A stretch of DNA of 64,000 nucleotides from Melastoma dodecandrum (taxonomy: Eukaryota; Streptophyta; Magnoliopsida; Myrtales; Melastomataceae). Below are positions 42,166 to 53,018 of this stretch, piece by piece. The translations under genes were made by a program, and so were the position numbers. The DNA is taken from positions 3,970,501 to 4,034,500 of the forward strand of contig JARUPY010000534.1 of assembly GCA_029817715.1 (NCBI GenBank), written 5' to 3'. Positions within the stretch are counted from its first letter, which is position 1, and each line of letters opens with the position of its first letter. Below the pieces are notes generated by a model. That model ran no database searches. It was not told the origin of the DNA and saw only the letters and a list, made by a program, of their open reading frames with translations.

Positions 42166-45100
42166 CTCCCCCTCAAGATGTGCATAAATATTTTTCATGC
42201 TCATCTTGGACCTTAGCCATCTAAACCTAGGTGCTGAAAACCCCTTCGTAAACAAATCTGCCAATTGCATAACAGACGACACATGCTGCTATTTAATCAG
42301 TCCAAGCTGTACTTTCTCCCGCACAAAGTGGCAATCCAGCTCTATGTGTTTTGTTATCTCATGAAACACCGGGTTCTTGGCTATATATATAGCAGACATA
42401 TTATCACAATTCACCTGCTTTGGTCTTTGCATGCATACACCAAACTCAACCAGAATTGCAGTCAGCCACACCACTTTGCTAGCTGCTGCTCCCAACGCTC
42501 TATATTCTGCTTCTGCTGAGCTTCTTGCCACAGTGGATTGCTTCTTTGTCTTCCAACTAACAAGAGAGTTACCCAGATAAACACAGTACCCAGAAACTGA
42601 TTTTCTGGTATTTGGACAACTTCGCCAATCGCTATCCACATACACAGTCAACTCACTGCTATGTTTTGCCTCAAAGAAAATTCCATTACCAGGGGTACCT
42701 TTAATATACTTGAGGACTTGAAAGGCTGCCTTTAAATGCACATCGGTCGGACTTGCCATAAACTGTGTTAGCACTTGTACTGAATACATAATGTCAGGTC
42801 TGGTTAATGTCAAATATAGCAACTTTCCAACTATATGCCTATACATCGAAGGATCTGCCACAGAAGTTCCTGTTTCTTTTGACATCCTATGATTTGGCAC
42901 AATTGGAATAGCTGAAGGCTTTGCTGCAAGCATGTTATACTCTTGAAGTAACTCCAAAGCATACTTTCGTTGAGATAACACAATTCCTGATTTAGATCTT
43001 GCTAACTCCAAGCCCAAGAAATACTTAAGATCCCCCAAGTCTTTAAGTTTGAAGACTGTAGCCAGATAAGTCTTAAACCTTTGTATGACTTCCACATTAG
43101 GACCCACAATTGCCATATCATCCACATATATTAATAAGGCAATAAAATCTTCACCTGTTCCTTTTACAAATAAGGAGTAATCAGATTTGGACTGCATAAA
43201 TCCATAAGCTTGCAAGACTGACACAAACTTCGAGTTCCATTGTCTTGAAGCTTGTTTCAGCCCATAAAGAAACTTTTGCAGTTTACAAACCAACCTTGCC
43301 TCCCCCTTAAACTGCAATCTCTCATCAGAAAGCCCAGCAGGAATGACCATGTAAACCCCTTCATCCAAATCCCCATTCAAAAAGGCATTATTAATATCCA
43401 ATTGACACAAATGCCAATGATTCATTGCAGCCAAAGCTAAAAACACCCTAATAGTGGAATGTTTTGCAACAGGACTAAAAGTATCATTATAGTCAATGCC
43501 CTCACGCTGCGTGTAACCCTTAGCCACCAAGCGAGCCTTAAACTTGTTAACACACTACCATCTGTATTGAATTTGGTTTTAAAAATCCACTTACATCCAA
43601 TAGGAACCTTCCCCTCAGGCCACTCAGTCAAGGACCAAGTGTGACTCTCAGTTAGAGCATTCAACTCAGCATTTATGGCATGACGCCAATGTTCATGTTG
43701 AACAGCCTCAGAAAATGTAGTAGGATCAGAATGAGTCATAATGTTAACGGCAAATGCCTTGTGAGTTGCAGAAAGATTAGAATAATGCAGGAAGTTTTGG
43801 ATGGGATAAGCGATACCTGACAACGAGGGACAGAATGGTCTAACAGAGGAAAGCGAGATCCCAAGATGATAGTCTTGCAGATAGGTAGGAAGATGCCGCT
43901 GTCTAGTACTTTTTCGAAGATTAGATGAATGATTAACAGTATCTAAAGAACTCTCTAAAGATGGATAAAAAGGTTCATGATTAGCCAAACATCTAGACTG
44001 CTGTCTTGTCAAAATGGATGAATCTAGATGCTGTGTTGGTAAAGGCAATGGAAAGAAAGTATGATCAGACAATGAATCCAAGTGCTGTGTTGGACAATGA
44101 AAAGGAAAAGACTGCTCATGAAAGACAACATCTCGAGATATAAAAATGGAACCGGAACTTAAATCATAGACCTTATATCCCTTTGTCCCAACATGATAAC
44201 CCAGAAAAACACATTTAATAGCTCTAAGATCAAACTTTGTACGATCATGTCTCAAAGTGGATGCAAAACAGAGATAACCAAACACCTTAAGATGACCATA
44301 ATCTGGCACTTTAAGATATAACGTCTCAAAAGGAGTCTTACTATTAAGTATAGGAGTAGGTAACCTATTCATTATATGCACTGCAGTTAATATTGCTTCA
44401 CCCCAGAAAGATAATGGCACTTTAGATTGGAAAAGTAATGCTCTAGCCACATTTAGGAGATGTTGATGTTTTCGTTCAACAACCCCATTTTGTTGTGGGA
44501 TCTCAACACAATTAGTATGATGTAAAATACACTTTCTATTGTAAAAGTCTGTCATGAGAAATTCAGAACCATTGTCTGTTCTTATTACCTTAACATGTGT
44601 ACTGAACTGTGTTTCTACCAAAGTACAAAAACCTTGAACTGCAGAAGTTGCTTCAGACTTAGATTTTAGGAGATAAACCCATGTAAAACGACTAAAGTCA
44701 TCTACCACTGTAAGAAAGTATCTATGTCCTATTATTGTTAAAGATGAGGGTCCCCATATATCACAATGAATTAGCTCAAAACAACTTGTAGTACTCTGCG
44801 TATGTATTGGAAACATTAACCTTTTCTGTTTTGAATAATGGCAAACGTAACAAATATCTGTCTGAAAAGAAACAACATCCTTGCAAGCTGAGATATGTCT
44901 AAATGCAGTTTGTGACGGGTGCCCCAATCTACAATGCCAAATCCTATACTCAGACTATGACTAATGGCTGTGACATGGCTATAATTGACATCAGCATCGT
45001 CTTGACCCTTCTGCAAGACATACAGCCCATCACCTCTTTCCTCAGCTAGACCAATCGTCTTCCATGTAGACAGGTCCTGAATAAAGCAAAATCGTTTGAG

Positions 45101-45455
45101 AAACAAAAGTGAAAACATGCCAGTCCGAATCAATTGGCTGACAGAAATCAAATTTAACTGAAAAGAAGGAATGTGCAAGACATTCTTTAATGTGAGTGAC
45201 CTGCACCTTTTGCCCATTAGGAAGAGAAACAAAAGTATCAACAACAGGGCAATATTTATGAAACATGCGAAGATCATTGACAATATGATCTGTTGCACCA
45301 GAATCTACGATCCACTGCTTTGACAGCTTAAGAAAAAGACTGGCATAACAAATACCTACTGCTGTGGAAAAGGGTTTAAAATCTTCGGAAGAACCAGAAG
45401 AAGAGGCATTGGGTTTATGAATAGAAGCAGCAGAAACTGGCATAGCAGTGGACAC
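42052..45455 (-). pseudogene. Broken pol of the young copia element
   Basis: Protease (WIVDSGATDHIV at about 45300), pre-integrase, integrase (zinc region missing a clean start near 44930; RTDNGSEF and QQNGVVERKH near 44450-44590), reverse transcriptase with YVDD at about 43120, and RNase H with VDSDW and SSAEAEYRAL (42480-42630) follow in order. Frame changes lie near 45180, 44930 and 43535, and a TAG at 42289-42291 cuts the last 76 codons. The two long surviving frames are 43437-44927 and 42289-43530. Confidence 0.88.
42166..42176 (-). promoter_or_regulatory. Polypurine tract of the young copia element
   Basis: The element's strand reads TTGAGGGGGAG directly before the 3' LTR, the usual plus-strand primer. 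Confidence 0.85.
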
Positions 45456-45458
45456 ATT

Positions 45459-46580
45459 TCAAGGCTGTTCTCCTGGAACATTGAGCATGCTCATAAGCTT
45501 TTGTATTTGCTCCTTCACTTCACTGAGTTCAGTACCTTGTGAGCTGTCAACTCCGTCTCCTTCTATCGCTGCAGCTATAGCTCTTCGTCCAGATTCATAA
45601 GATTTACAACGTCTTGCTGGGACATTGTGTGGATATTCAATTAGCTGAAAACACTTTTCTTTGGTATGCCCCTTTTTACCACAATGACTGCAAACAACAT
45701 CAAACCTTCTTTGTTGCTTCCTCTTAAAATCTTGCAATTGAGTAGGCATAGGTGTTGGAGCTATAAAGGCTGCAGATTCTGTTTTATAGCCCAGGTTACT
45801 GAATTTCAACTCCTTCCCAGTCCTATAAGACTCTTCCTGCACCACCATACTGTAAACTTCATCTAGACTGGGAAAAGGCTTCATAGCCAACACTCTGCTC
45901 TTCAACACATCAAACTCCTCATTAAGTCCATGGAGGAAGCGATATACATAATCTTCAATCTGATTATCTACAAACTTCCTGAAGCAATCATCACTGCACT
46001 TTCCACAAGAACAATGTGGTAGTGGCCTAACGTGTTTCAATTCCTACCAAACTCCATTCAGCTCACAATAATACTCATCAACGCTTTTATTTCCTTGCAC
46101 CACTGTCATCAACAAATGCTGCAACTTACTAATTTTAACCTTGTCTGGTACAGCATATCTTTTCTTCAACACATTCCACATTTCCGAGGCAACATTTATA
46201 TAAAAAATATTTCTGGCTATTGTCTCTGTCACAGACCTAAGCAGTCAAGATACTACGAGCGTGTTACAACGCTTCCAAGTAGAATATAGGGGGTCTTGTG
46301 GCTCTGGTATTAAAATGGATCCGTCGATAAATCCTACCTTGTTGCGAAACACCAAGGCCATCTCAAAAGACCTTGCCCAGGTATAGTAATTCATACCATT
46401 AAGCTGTGGTGTGACTGCAACTGAGCTTTCAAATCTGCTTGCTGCAGGAAGTAAGGCGAAGCTGGATCCTCCAACGCCAGAAGCGACCGGACCGGATTGA
46501 GCTCCATTTGTTGCTTCCATCTCCGTGGCTGCTTGAACACCTGCGACTGCTTCTGCAAAGCTTCGACACTCTGATACCAT
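45459..46580 (-). pseudogene. Broken gag of the young copia element
   Basis: One frame runs from an ATG at 46580 through the UBN2-like gag region (NYYTWARSFEMAL, then YRFLHGLNEEFDVLKSRVL) to a CCHC zinc knuckle (CSHCGKKGHTKEKC at about 45680). It is interrupted by TGA near 46246, TAG near 46042 and TGA near 45457. All three are single-base stops in an otherwise continuous frame. The ATG uses the last base of the LTR and the TG of the primer site. Confidence 0.82.
46569..46579 (-). promoter_or_regulatory. Primer binding site of the young copia element (initiator tRNA-Met)
   Basis: The element's strand reads TGGTATCAGAG immediately after the 5' LTR. This is the standard copia primer site complementary to the initiator methionine tRNA. 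Confidence 0.92.
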
Positions 46581-46925
46581 GTCAACGATCTAGCTCCACC
46601 TCAACGATCTGAGCTGCCATCGGAGTCTGTGGATTGAGAAAGAAGGAGAAAGGCGGGGGGGAGGGGGGAACAGAACCGACTGAATCGATTTTTTATTTTG
46701 TCTTCTTCCTCAACCACTTATACATCAGAGTTTGTGATATTGGGCTTTGTTAATTGGGCTAAAGGAAAACAAATACAACTATAGCCCACAACCCAAATTC
46801 TATTAATTGAATTAACGATTCTTCACAGTTGCCTTTCTGCAACTTTCTTCAACAGAAACTGCAGCTCTCTCCTCTGCTGCTGCTTTAACTTCTTCACACT
46901 CTGCTTCTTCTCTAACTTCTTCACA
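46580..46925 (-). repeat. 5' LTR of the young copia element
   Basis: Direct repeat of 41839-42165. It is longer through a G-rich insertion at about 46651-46672. Confidence 0.92.
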
Positions 46926-47180
46926 GTTCGAACTCCCATCACTGCTCTTTTGTTCCTTCATCTTCAATCCTTTGATATCCCTCTTTTTCGTCCATCCCCG
47001 AAATTCACTTGGCCCAAGCAACTTGACCCTAAATTTGTTTATTTTTTCTTAATTCATCCAATCCAATCTAATCCATTTCAATCCATCGACTTGGAAGCAG
47101 TAATCTTGAGTGTTTGGATTGCACCGGAAAACCGAAATTCCCATTATTAATTTTATGGGTTTTCTGGGGAGGTGATTTAA

Positions 47181-50100
47181 ATGTTGTAGCAAGGGAGAAG
47201 AAGGCGTTGCGAGGGCACCGCCATGGGTGTCATCACCCTAGACCTCCGGCCGGGTCAAGGCATCGAACCCTTTTCCCTCGGAACGTGTATTTCGCTTCAA
47301 GATCGGATATTGGGTTGCTTACAGATTCTTGGTGTGTTTGTTTTGCTTTGTTTTGCATTCCGCTAGGCTTTTATTGGGGATTGAATTTGGTTGTCGTATT
47401 AGGGATGCCGATATGCAAGGCGTTTGTTCAGATTGAGCAGCAACCGAATATCTACGACGTCGTCCACATCAAGTACCTGGACGAGGTTTCAGAGGACTTT
47501 GTTGCTTTTTTAATGATTCCGTGTTGCTTTTTCTAAAGTTCGTGGATGAATTGAGTTGTGTCTGTGTGTCCATGGCTTTTTGAGCAGGATCCTCTGAAGT
47601 TGGATATTGTCATTAGTTTTCCAGATCATGGATTTCATCTTCGATTTGATCCGTGGTCACAGGTAATAGAATCCTCGTGGCTGATTATTTGTTTCGATGA
47701 TACACTTTTAAGGGAAAGTTGTTTGAATTGTTGATGCAAATGGTCTGGTGCTAGATTCTGGCTGTTCGGAAGCGATTTTGAAGCTATATGTGGCTTGTCA
47801 TCATACTCATCGCAACTGTTTTGTGCATTTTTGAGTTATTGGCAACGTAAGGGCTGGATAGACTACAAAAAAATGGTTGTTGCACGATGCATGCTAATAG
47901 CTGAGCAGAGTTCAGTTTGGTGTTAGATAGGTGATTTTGAATTAGTGATACAAACTCTTCTCCTCTGTGTGCATCTTCCCTTATCATTATGTTGTCTTAT
48001 TGATTTCCAGAGGTTACGCCTGATAGAAGTTTTTGACGTCAAGAGGCTTCAATTACGGTGCTCCAACTTGTTGATTGGGTACACGTCTTATTTTCTTGCT
48101 TTTCCAATACTGGAGCGGCAAGTGCCAATAACAGTTTCATTGGGCACTTTTATGCTATAGTGGCCCATCAACTCTTGCCACCTTTGTAGCTGTATGTGCA
48201 TTATTTGGGCCAACCTTCCCTGGAATATACGACTAGGATAGGTGTGCTTACACCCTATTATATCCTGTATGTACAAGTGTTACCTGAATTTAGCTTCATA
48301 CTTGTTATTATCTTAACTTGTACCTTTGTAGTATCATCTTCCTCACTTGTGTTTGAGGCTTTGATGTTCTCAGGGGCTATCGTTTTCTTTCCCTATCCCA
48401 AGCCAGTACATAGAATGTTGCCATGAAGGAGAAGGTCTTGTATTTTTTGCTGGCTGTTGTGGTTGCTGTTTTAACTGCCCCCTTTTAATTATTCTGATTG
48501 ATCTTTAACATGAAGCTGAACTGCCCCTCGAGTTTCCTGATGGCACTATGCCGGTGACATGCCGTGTCTCAGTAGATGATAGCTCCACGGACAAGAAAGT
48601 TTGTGTAGGACTGCTGATGGATAGGGCTTATGTTCCTCCACTATCCTCTGGCAGCATCTACATGGAAGAGGTTCATGTCAAGGTATAACTCTGTTTTCTA
48701 GGTGGCAGCTAAATAGTTAAGGGCATGCTTTCTCATTAGAACCCTTGTGCATTGCTTGGAAACCTTTACCATTACTTGTATCTTTTGGTATGTTTGGAGT
48801 TCTTTGCTTTTGGAGACATTATTTCTTTGATTTTATGGTCACACGTTTCAGCTGGGGGAGGAATTGCATTTCACTGTGGGTGGACAACACATTCCTTTTG
48901 GTGCATCCCCTCAGGGTAAACTGTCTATACATGTAGAAATGACTGTTTTGGGTCGTACAATATCATGCTGAACAATTATTTCCAATAAGATAAATGAAAT
49001 GGTGGTCATATATTTATGATAGTCCATAGATCAGTATGGCACGTCCACAATTGGCAGATTTGAGATTTCGGGTGATTTGGAAAAAGTTAGTTGAGTCAAA
49101 TGTTAGCTTTTTTGCCTCTTGGCATTATAATTGTGACTTACTCCTCCGTTTGCATGCATGAGGTGTGGACTGAATTGGGATGTCCATGTGGAGTTCATCA
49201 AAAGCAGGTTAGACTGACGATCTTGTGGGTCTTTGTGATCCTTGATTTTCGTGGGTGAATTGAATTAGCTATCAAGAGTTAATTTCAATTTTTATTGATG
49301 TTCTTGCAATGAGGCTTGAGATTTTCTGATATGAACCGGTGAAAATATTCCTGTTTCATTTTGCCTGTGCTTCCTCTCATGCATTTGAGGGAGTAGAAGT
49401 GGGGCTCATGATACTTGGGGAATCCGGGTGTTGACGGAAATTGGTCACACAAATCAAACGAAGCCGAGCCACTGTATTAACGGAAGAAAATAGAAGAACA
49501 CACAGTCCACTGGTCAAACGCCGATCACTCTTTAAAGAAAAAACACTCTCCAATCCACCATCGTTCTCCTACCGAAAAGAAAATATCTTCTACCCCAATC
49601 CTCTATCTTCTCATCTCCGTACACCCCCCACAACCACCTACGCACTCCTTTCTACTCTCCTCTTCCCTTTTCTGTTTCCCCTTTTACCACAACCGCGTAG
49701 TTTGTTTTCCGTTGCTGACTCCCTCTTTTCCCTCTTCTAGTCCTCGTATAATTGCTCCATCTTCAATTACGTCCCTCGAACTCTGTTTAACATATTTGAG
49801 TTTGGGTTCCTGCATTCTTCAAGCCCGCTCCTCTGATTCGAGGCTGCCCATATTCTTCAGGCCTTTTTCTTTATTAAATCCAGTTCTTCCCTTGGCTTTA
49901 TCAGCTGCTACCTCAGCTGCAGAACCAACGAAAGCTGCAGAACCCGCAAAAACATCAATTCGCTGCATCACCGGGCTTAAAGTACTTTTTTTATACAGGC
50001 ATGACATAATAGTTTTTTTCCTCTGAAGAAGCTTGATCTCCTCTTTTTGGCTCAATTTCTCTCTTCTTTGTAGGTAGATCAAATGGTTATACATTCTGCA

Positions 50101-50962
50101 TTGAATCTTCGCCCTAAGACAACTCTTTGTGGGGATTACTTCTGTAACTACTTCACTCGAGGTTCGGACATTTTGTTTGATGGCCAGGTTTGTCCTCATG
50201 ATTTTTTCTCATTTTAGCTGTCAGTTTCTGCAGTTTATCTCAAGTTGCTTATTTTCCTATTGTCAGACTCGCCGGATCAAGAAGTTCGTTTTGCACACAT
50301 TATCCTGGTCACGCTGATTTTAATTCATACATAAAGTGCAACTTTATCATCTATTGTTCTGACCGTAAGTCCTCGTTCTCAAATTTGTAGTAAGCCTTCA
50401 CCTAACTTTTGCATGTAAGTGGTGAAAATTTCTCCCTGGCTGCAGTTGAAGGTTCGTTGCAGGAATTAAACAATTCTAAAAAGAGAATTACACCCAGCAT
50501 GAAGTGGGAGCAGGTGAAAGTAAACTTTTGTGGGTTTTCATTTTGTATCGAAGATGTTCTCTCAAGAGAGTGAAACTTAATTTTTCCTGGAAGTTGTAGT
50601 TGATATAAGTTGAATGATATTTTTCCTGTTTGAGTACTCAGCGTATGCTTCTTAGAGACTTCTACTTGGCGTGTTTCCCGTTGTGCTTATAATAAGCAAA
50701 TGAATGCCTTATTACTACAGGAGATCCTTGGGGACAGTGGACGGGCAGCCATTCAAACCCAAGGCTCTAGCAGCAATCCTTTCGGATCTACTTTTGTGTA
50801 TGGCTACCAAAACAATGCATTTGAGGTGAGTTTCCCCAGTCTAGAGGCCAAGAAACAGGGTTCCTTGTAAGCTGAAGTTGGTAAGGTTTTGTGACACCTG
50901 TGGTCTTCCTCAAACGGGTGACGAAGAATGGATATATCGCCAGTCACACTTTTCAAGTATAA
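47181..50962 (+). pseudogene. UPF0183 / PHAF1-like gene (At3g51130 type), probably broken
   Basis: Exons of this conserved eukaryotic family follow in order: MGVITLDLRPG (ATG 47223), 47403-47485, 47588-47662, 48011-48078, 48161-48252, about 48372-48441, 48516-48682, about 48852-48915, about 49163-49207, about 50072-50187, about 50267-50368, 50446-50515, about 50722-50825 and a last one ending TAA 50960-50962. Lesions are TAG at 47187-47189 in the upstream leader frame, GA instead of GT at the first donor (47281-47282), TAG at 48234-48236 where the family has Lys, a lost exon junction near 49160, a 2-base loss near 50299, and no AG before the last exon (about 50919). The role of plant members is unclear; the animal homologue acts in phagophore regulation. 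The number of lesions argues for a pseudogene; some could be sequencing errors. Confidence 0.83.
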
Positions 50963-51905
50963 TCTTGATGCATCAAGGTAGCTGCCAGTCCAGAATACAT
51001 CAGGTTCATATGGATGGCTCGAGCAAGTGTTGGGGCCTTTTTACAGGCAAATGGCTTCCTTTCAGTGGCTGCTGCATGAAAGAGACACCTCAAGCCTCCC
51101 ACTGAACTCCAGAGCGACTGTTTAAAATTGGCGTATGCAAAGTATTCATAATGAATATTGTACAGCTGTGAATATTTAAAAATTTTCTATTGAAATGGGA
51201 GCATTGGAGTTTCTGCGTGGTAATGCAGGAACTTGATCTTAGAACACTTTGTTATCTGCTTAGAAAGTGAATCTGCAGATGGGAGTTGAGAAACTTCAAC
51301 AATATTTGATAATAGTAAAAAGTTCAAATGGTATGCCCCACAAGATGTTTCCAGTAGCTTTTGCAGCAACTTTCAAAGGATTAAGACACGATTACTTCCA
51401 ATGCTCCAGTACACCTCTTCAAGCTTCCAACAGATGATGCTGATAGAAGCAAAAGAAGAAAAAAAAAAGTAAACGATTAAAAATAAAAGTCAGCCTAAAA
51501 GCAGCCTCTTGCATCCACAACTCCCACTTATCAAAATCCCTGTTGACTTTTATTTCAACTGGAGAGAATTGGGGTGACAAGATGACTCCTGGAAAAGATA
51601 ACGTAGGCCAGTCAAGAGTCACTTCTTATAAATTTTGTCCTTTTGGTGGAGATATGTCAATTCCAGTGGATCCTCCAGATCATAGCTGCAAAGAAATGTG
51701 GATGTAAATGCATAGAGCGAAACCTTTGAGATAACATATATCAACATGCAGAATTTCTTGCTCATGAATGCAGGCGTAACTTGTCTGGGCAGAACTTGCA
51801 ATCTAACGACTTGCAACATGGGGAAGCTTCAGACAACATTTTGCATTTGAGGGTTCATTCCATTCTTCCGCTCATTTACTTGAGATTTCGATCACTAACC
51901 TCATT
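50963..51905. other. 3' flanks between convergent UPF0183-like and BBX genes
   Basis: No further gene is seen. The BBX 3' UTR, possibly with a spliced part at about 51620-51820, and the 3' end of the UPF0183-like gene are expected here. Confidence 0.5.
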
Positions 51906-53018
51906 CTAAGAAGCTTGTTCGGGTGTCCTGTTAGGGTTCACATTTAAATCAATCAGTTTGGAGTCATCCGTCTGTATCTCTTCATCGGCACCAGAATCAG
52001 GCGCCTCACTGACCGGCGTTCTGTGGTTTTGATGATTTTCACCCATTGAAATTTTTGGTGCCTGAATTTGCCCTCTTTTTGCATCAACCTTATCGACCAA
52101 TGTCAAAGCTTGGTCGTCGGGAACAGATTTATCCCCTGGAAACTACAACATCAAGAGAAGGATGGGCCCTCCCATCTTGAGAGCTGGGGCCAAAATCAAG
52201 ACAGATAAATCCAAGGAAAAATGTGCACGGTGTACCTCAACTCTTTGCCTCAATAGAAGATATCTGCCATGCGTTCTTTTCCCTCCGACATGAACAATCA
52301 TGTCACACTGTAGACAAAGTGAGGTTCCATCTATCTCACAATAAAAGAAAGCTGAACACAACAGTTCAGTGAGGAGCATCAAAATTTGAACCAGGGGCGA
52401 CAAAATCATTGAACAATGACCAAAACAATAAGACCACCAAACGATACTCACCAGGCGCATTTTCACATATATCACAACGCGGAAAATCGCTGGGGCTCGC
52501 AAGGCCAACTCTTACATGCCGACTGGCGAGTTTATTGCACATATGAACCTAATGTTCACAATCACGTCGGTACAAACTGAGTTATCATCATTAGATAAGA
52601 AGCAGCGATGAGATCATTGTTATGACCTGATTCTCGGAAACTATCATCTGAATCCAGAATTCGCAACTCGCCAACTAGCCTTGGATAAAGTGCATATAAA
52701 CCCAGGATCTGAGATTAACTACTCGGTTCAGCACGTATCTCTTGAATGTCCTTAAGCAAATCTCACAGATTGAGATTGAGAACAATTACTGGCAACTAGC
52801 ACTAGATGATGACTATCCCTAATCAAATTGACCAACCCAACCAGCTTAATCCGAACAGCAGTCACACCAACAGACAAACCACACAACAAACACCCAAGAA
52901 GCAAGGAGGAGGAAGAGCTGACGACCTTCTCATCGCAGGAGTGACAAAGGGAGGCCTCGTCGGCAGCACAAAAAACGACAGCGGCGGCGCTCTCGCATGC
53001 GTCACAAAGCGTCCTCAT
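51906..53018 (-). CDS. B-box zinc finger protein, BBX18/19 type
   Basis: Four exons (53018-52926, 52548-52452, 52351-52236, 52142-51906) with GT-AG introns give 180 residues. Two tandem B-boxes are present. Box 1 has [25 protein letters not shown] and the [13 protein letters not shown] end. Box 2 has [32 protein letters not shown]. There is no CCT domain, and the tail is short and acidic with a DLNVNPNR motif. This is the double B-box group (BBX18/19), nuclear co-regulators in light and thermomorphogenesis signalling. The first intron is the longest (377 bp). All zinc ligands are present and no lesion is seen. Confidence 0.93.

Larger units (their letters stand above)
41839..46925 (-). mobile_element. 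Young Ty1/copia retrotransposon
   Basis: The element is 5,087 bp with LTRs of 327 and 346 bp (TGTGAAG...GTTGACA on its own strand). The target duplication GTTCG lies at 41834-41838 and 46926-46930. Primer site and purine tract are in place, and the order gag, protease, integrase, RT, RNase H is that of copia. The LTRs differ by only a few substitutions plus an indel-rich G/A tract, so insertion was recent. Several stops and frame changes in gag-pol make it non-autonomous. It sits about 255 bp upstream of the first codon of the UPF0183-like gene. Confidence 0.94.

Noticed and set aside
48088..48426. Frames within the UPF0183-like gene region on both strands
   Set aside because: They are intron read-through or antisense shadows; the exon pattern of the family explains the plus-strand similarity.
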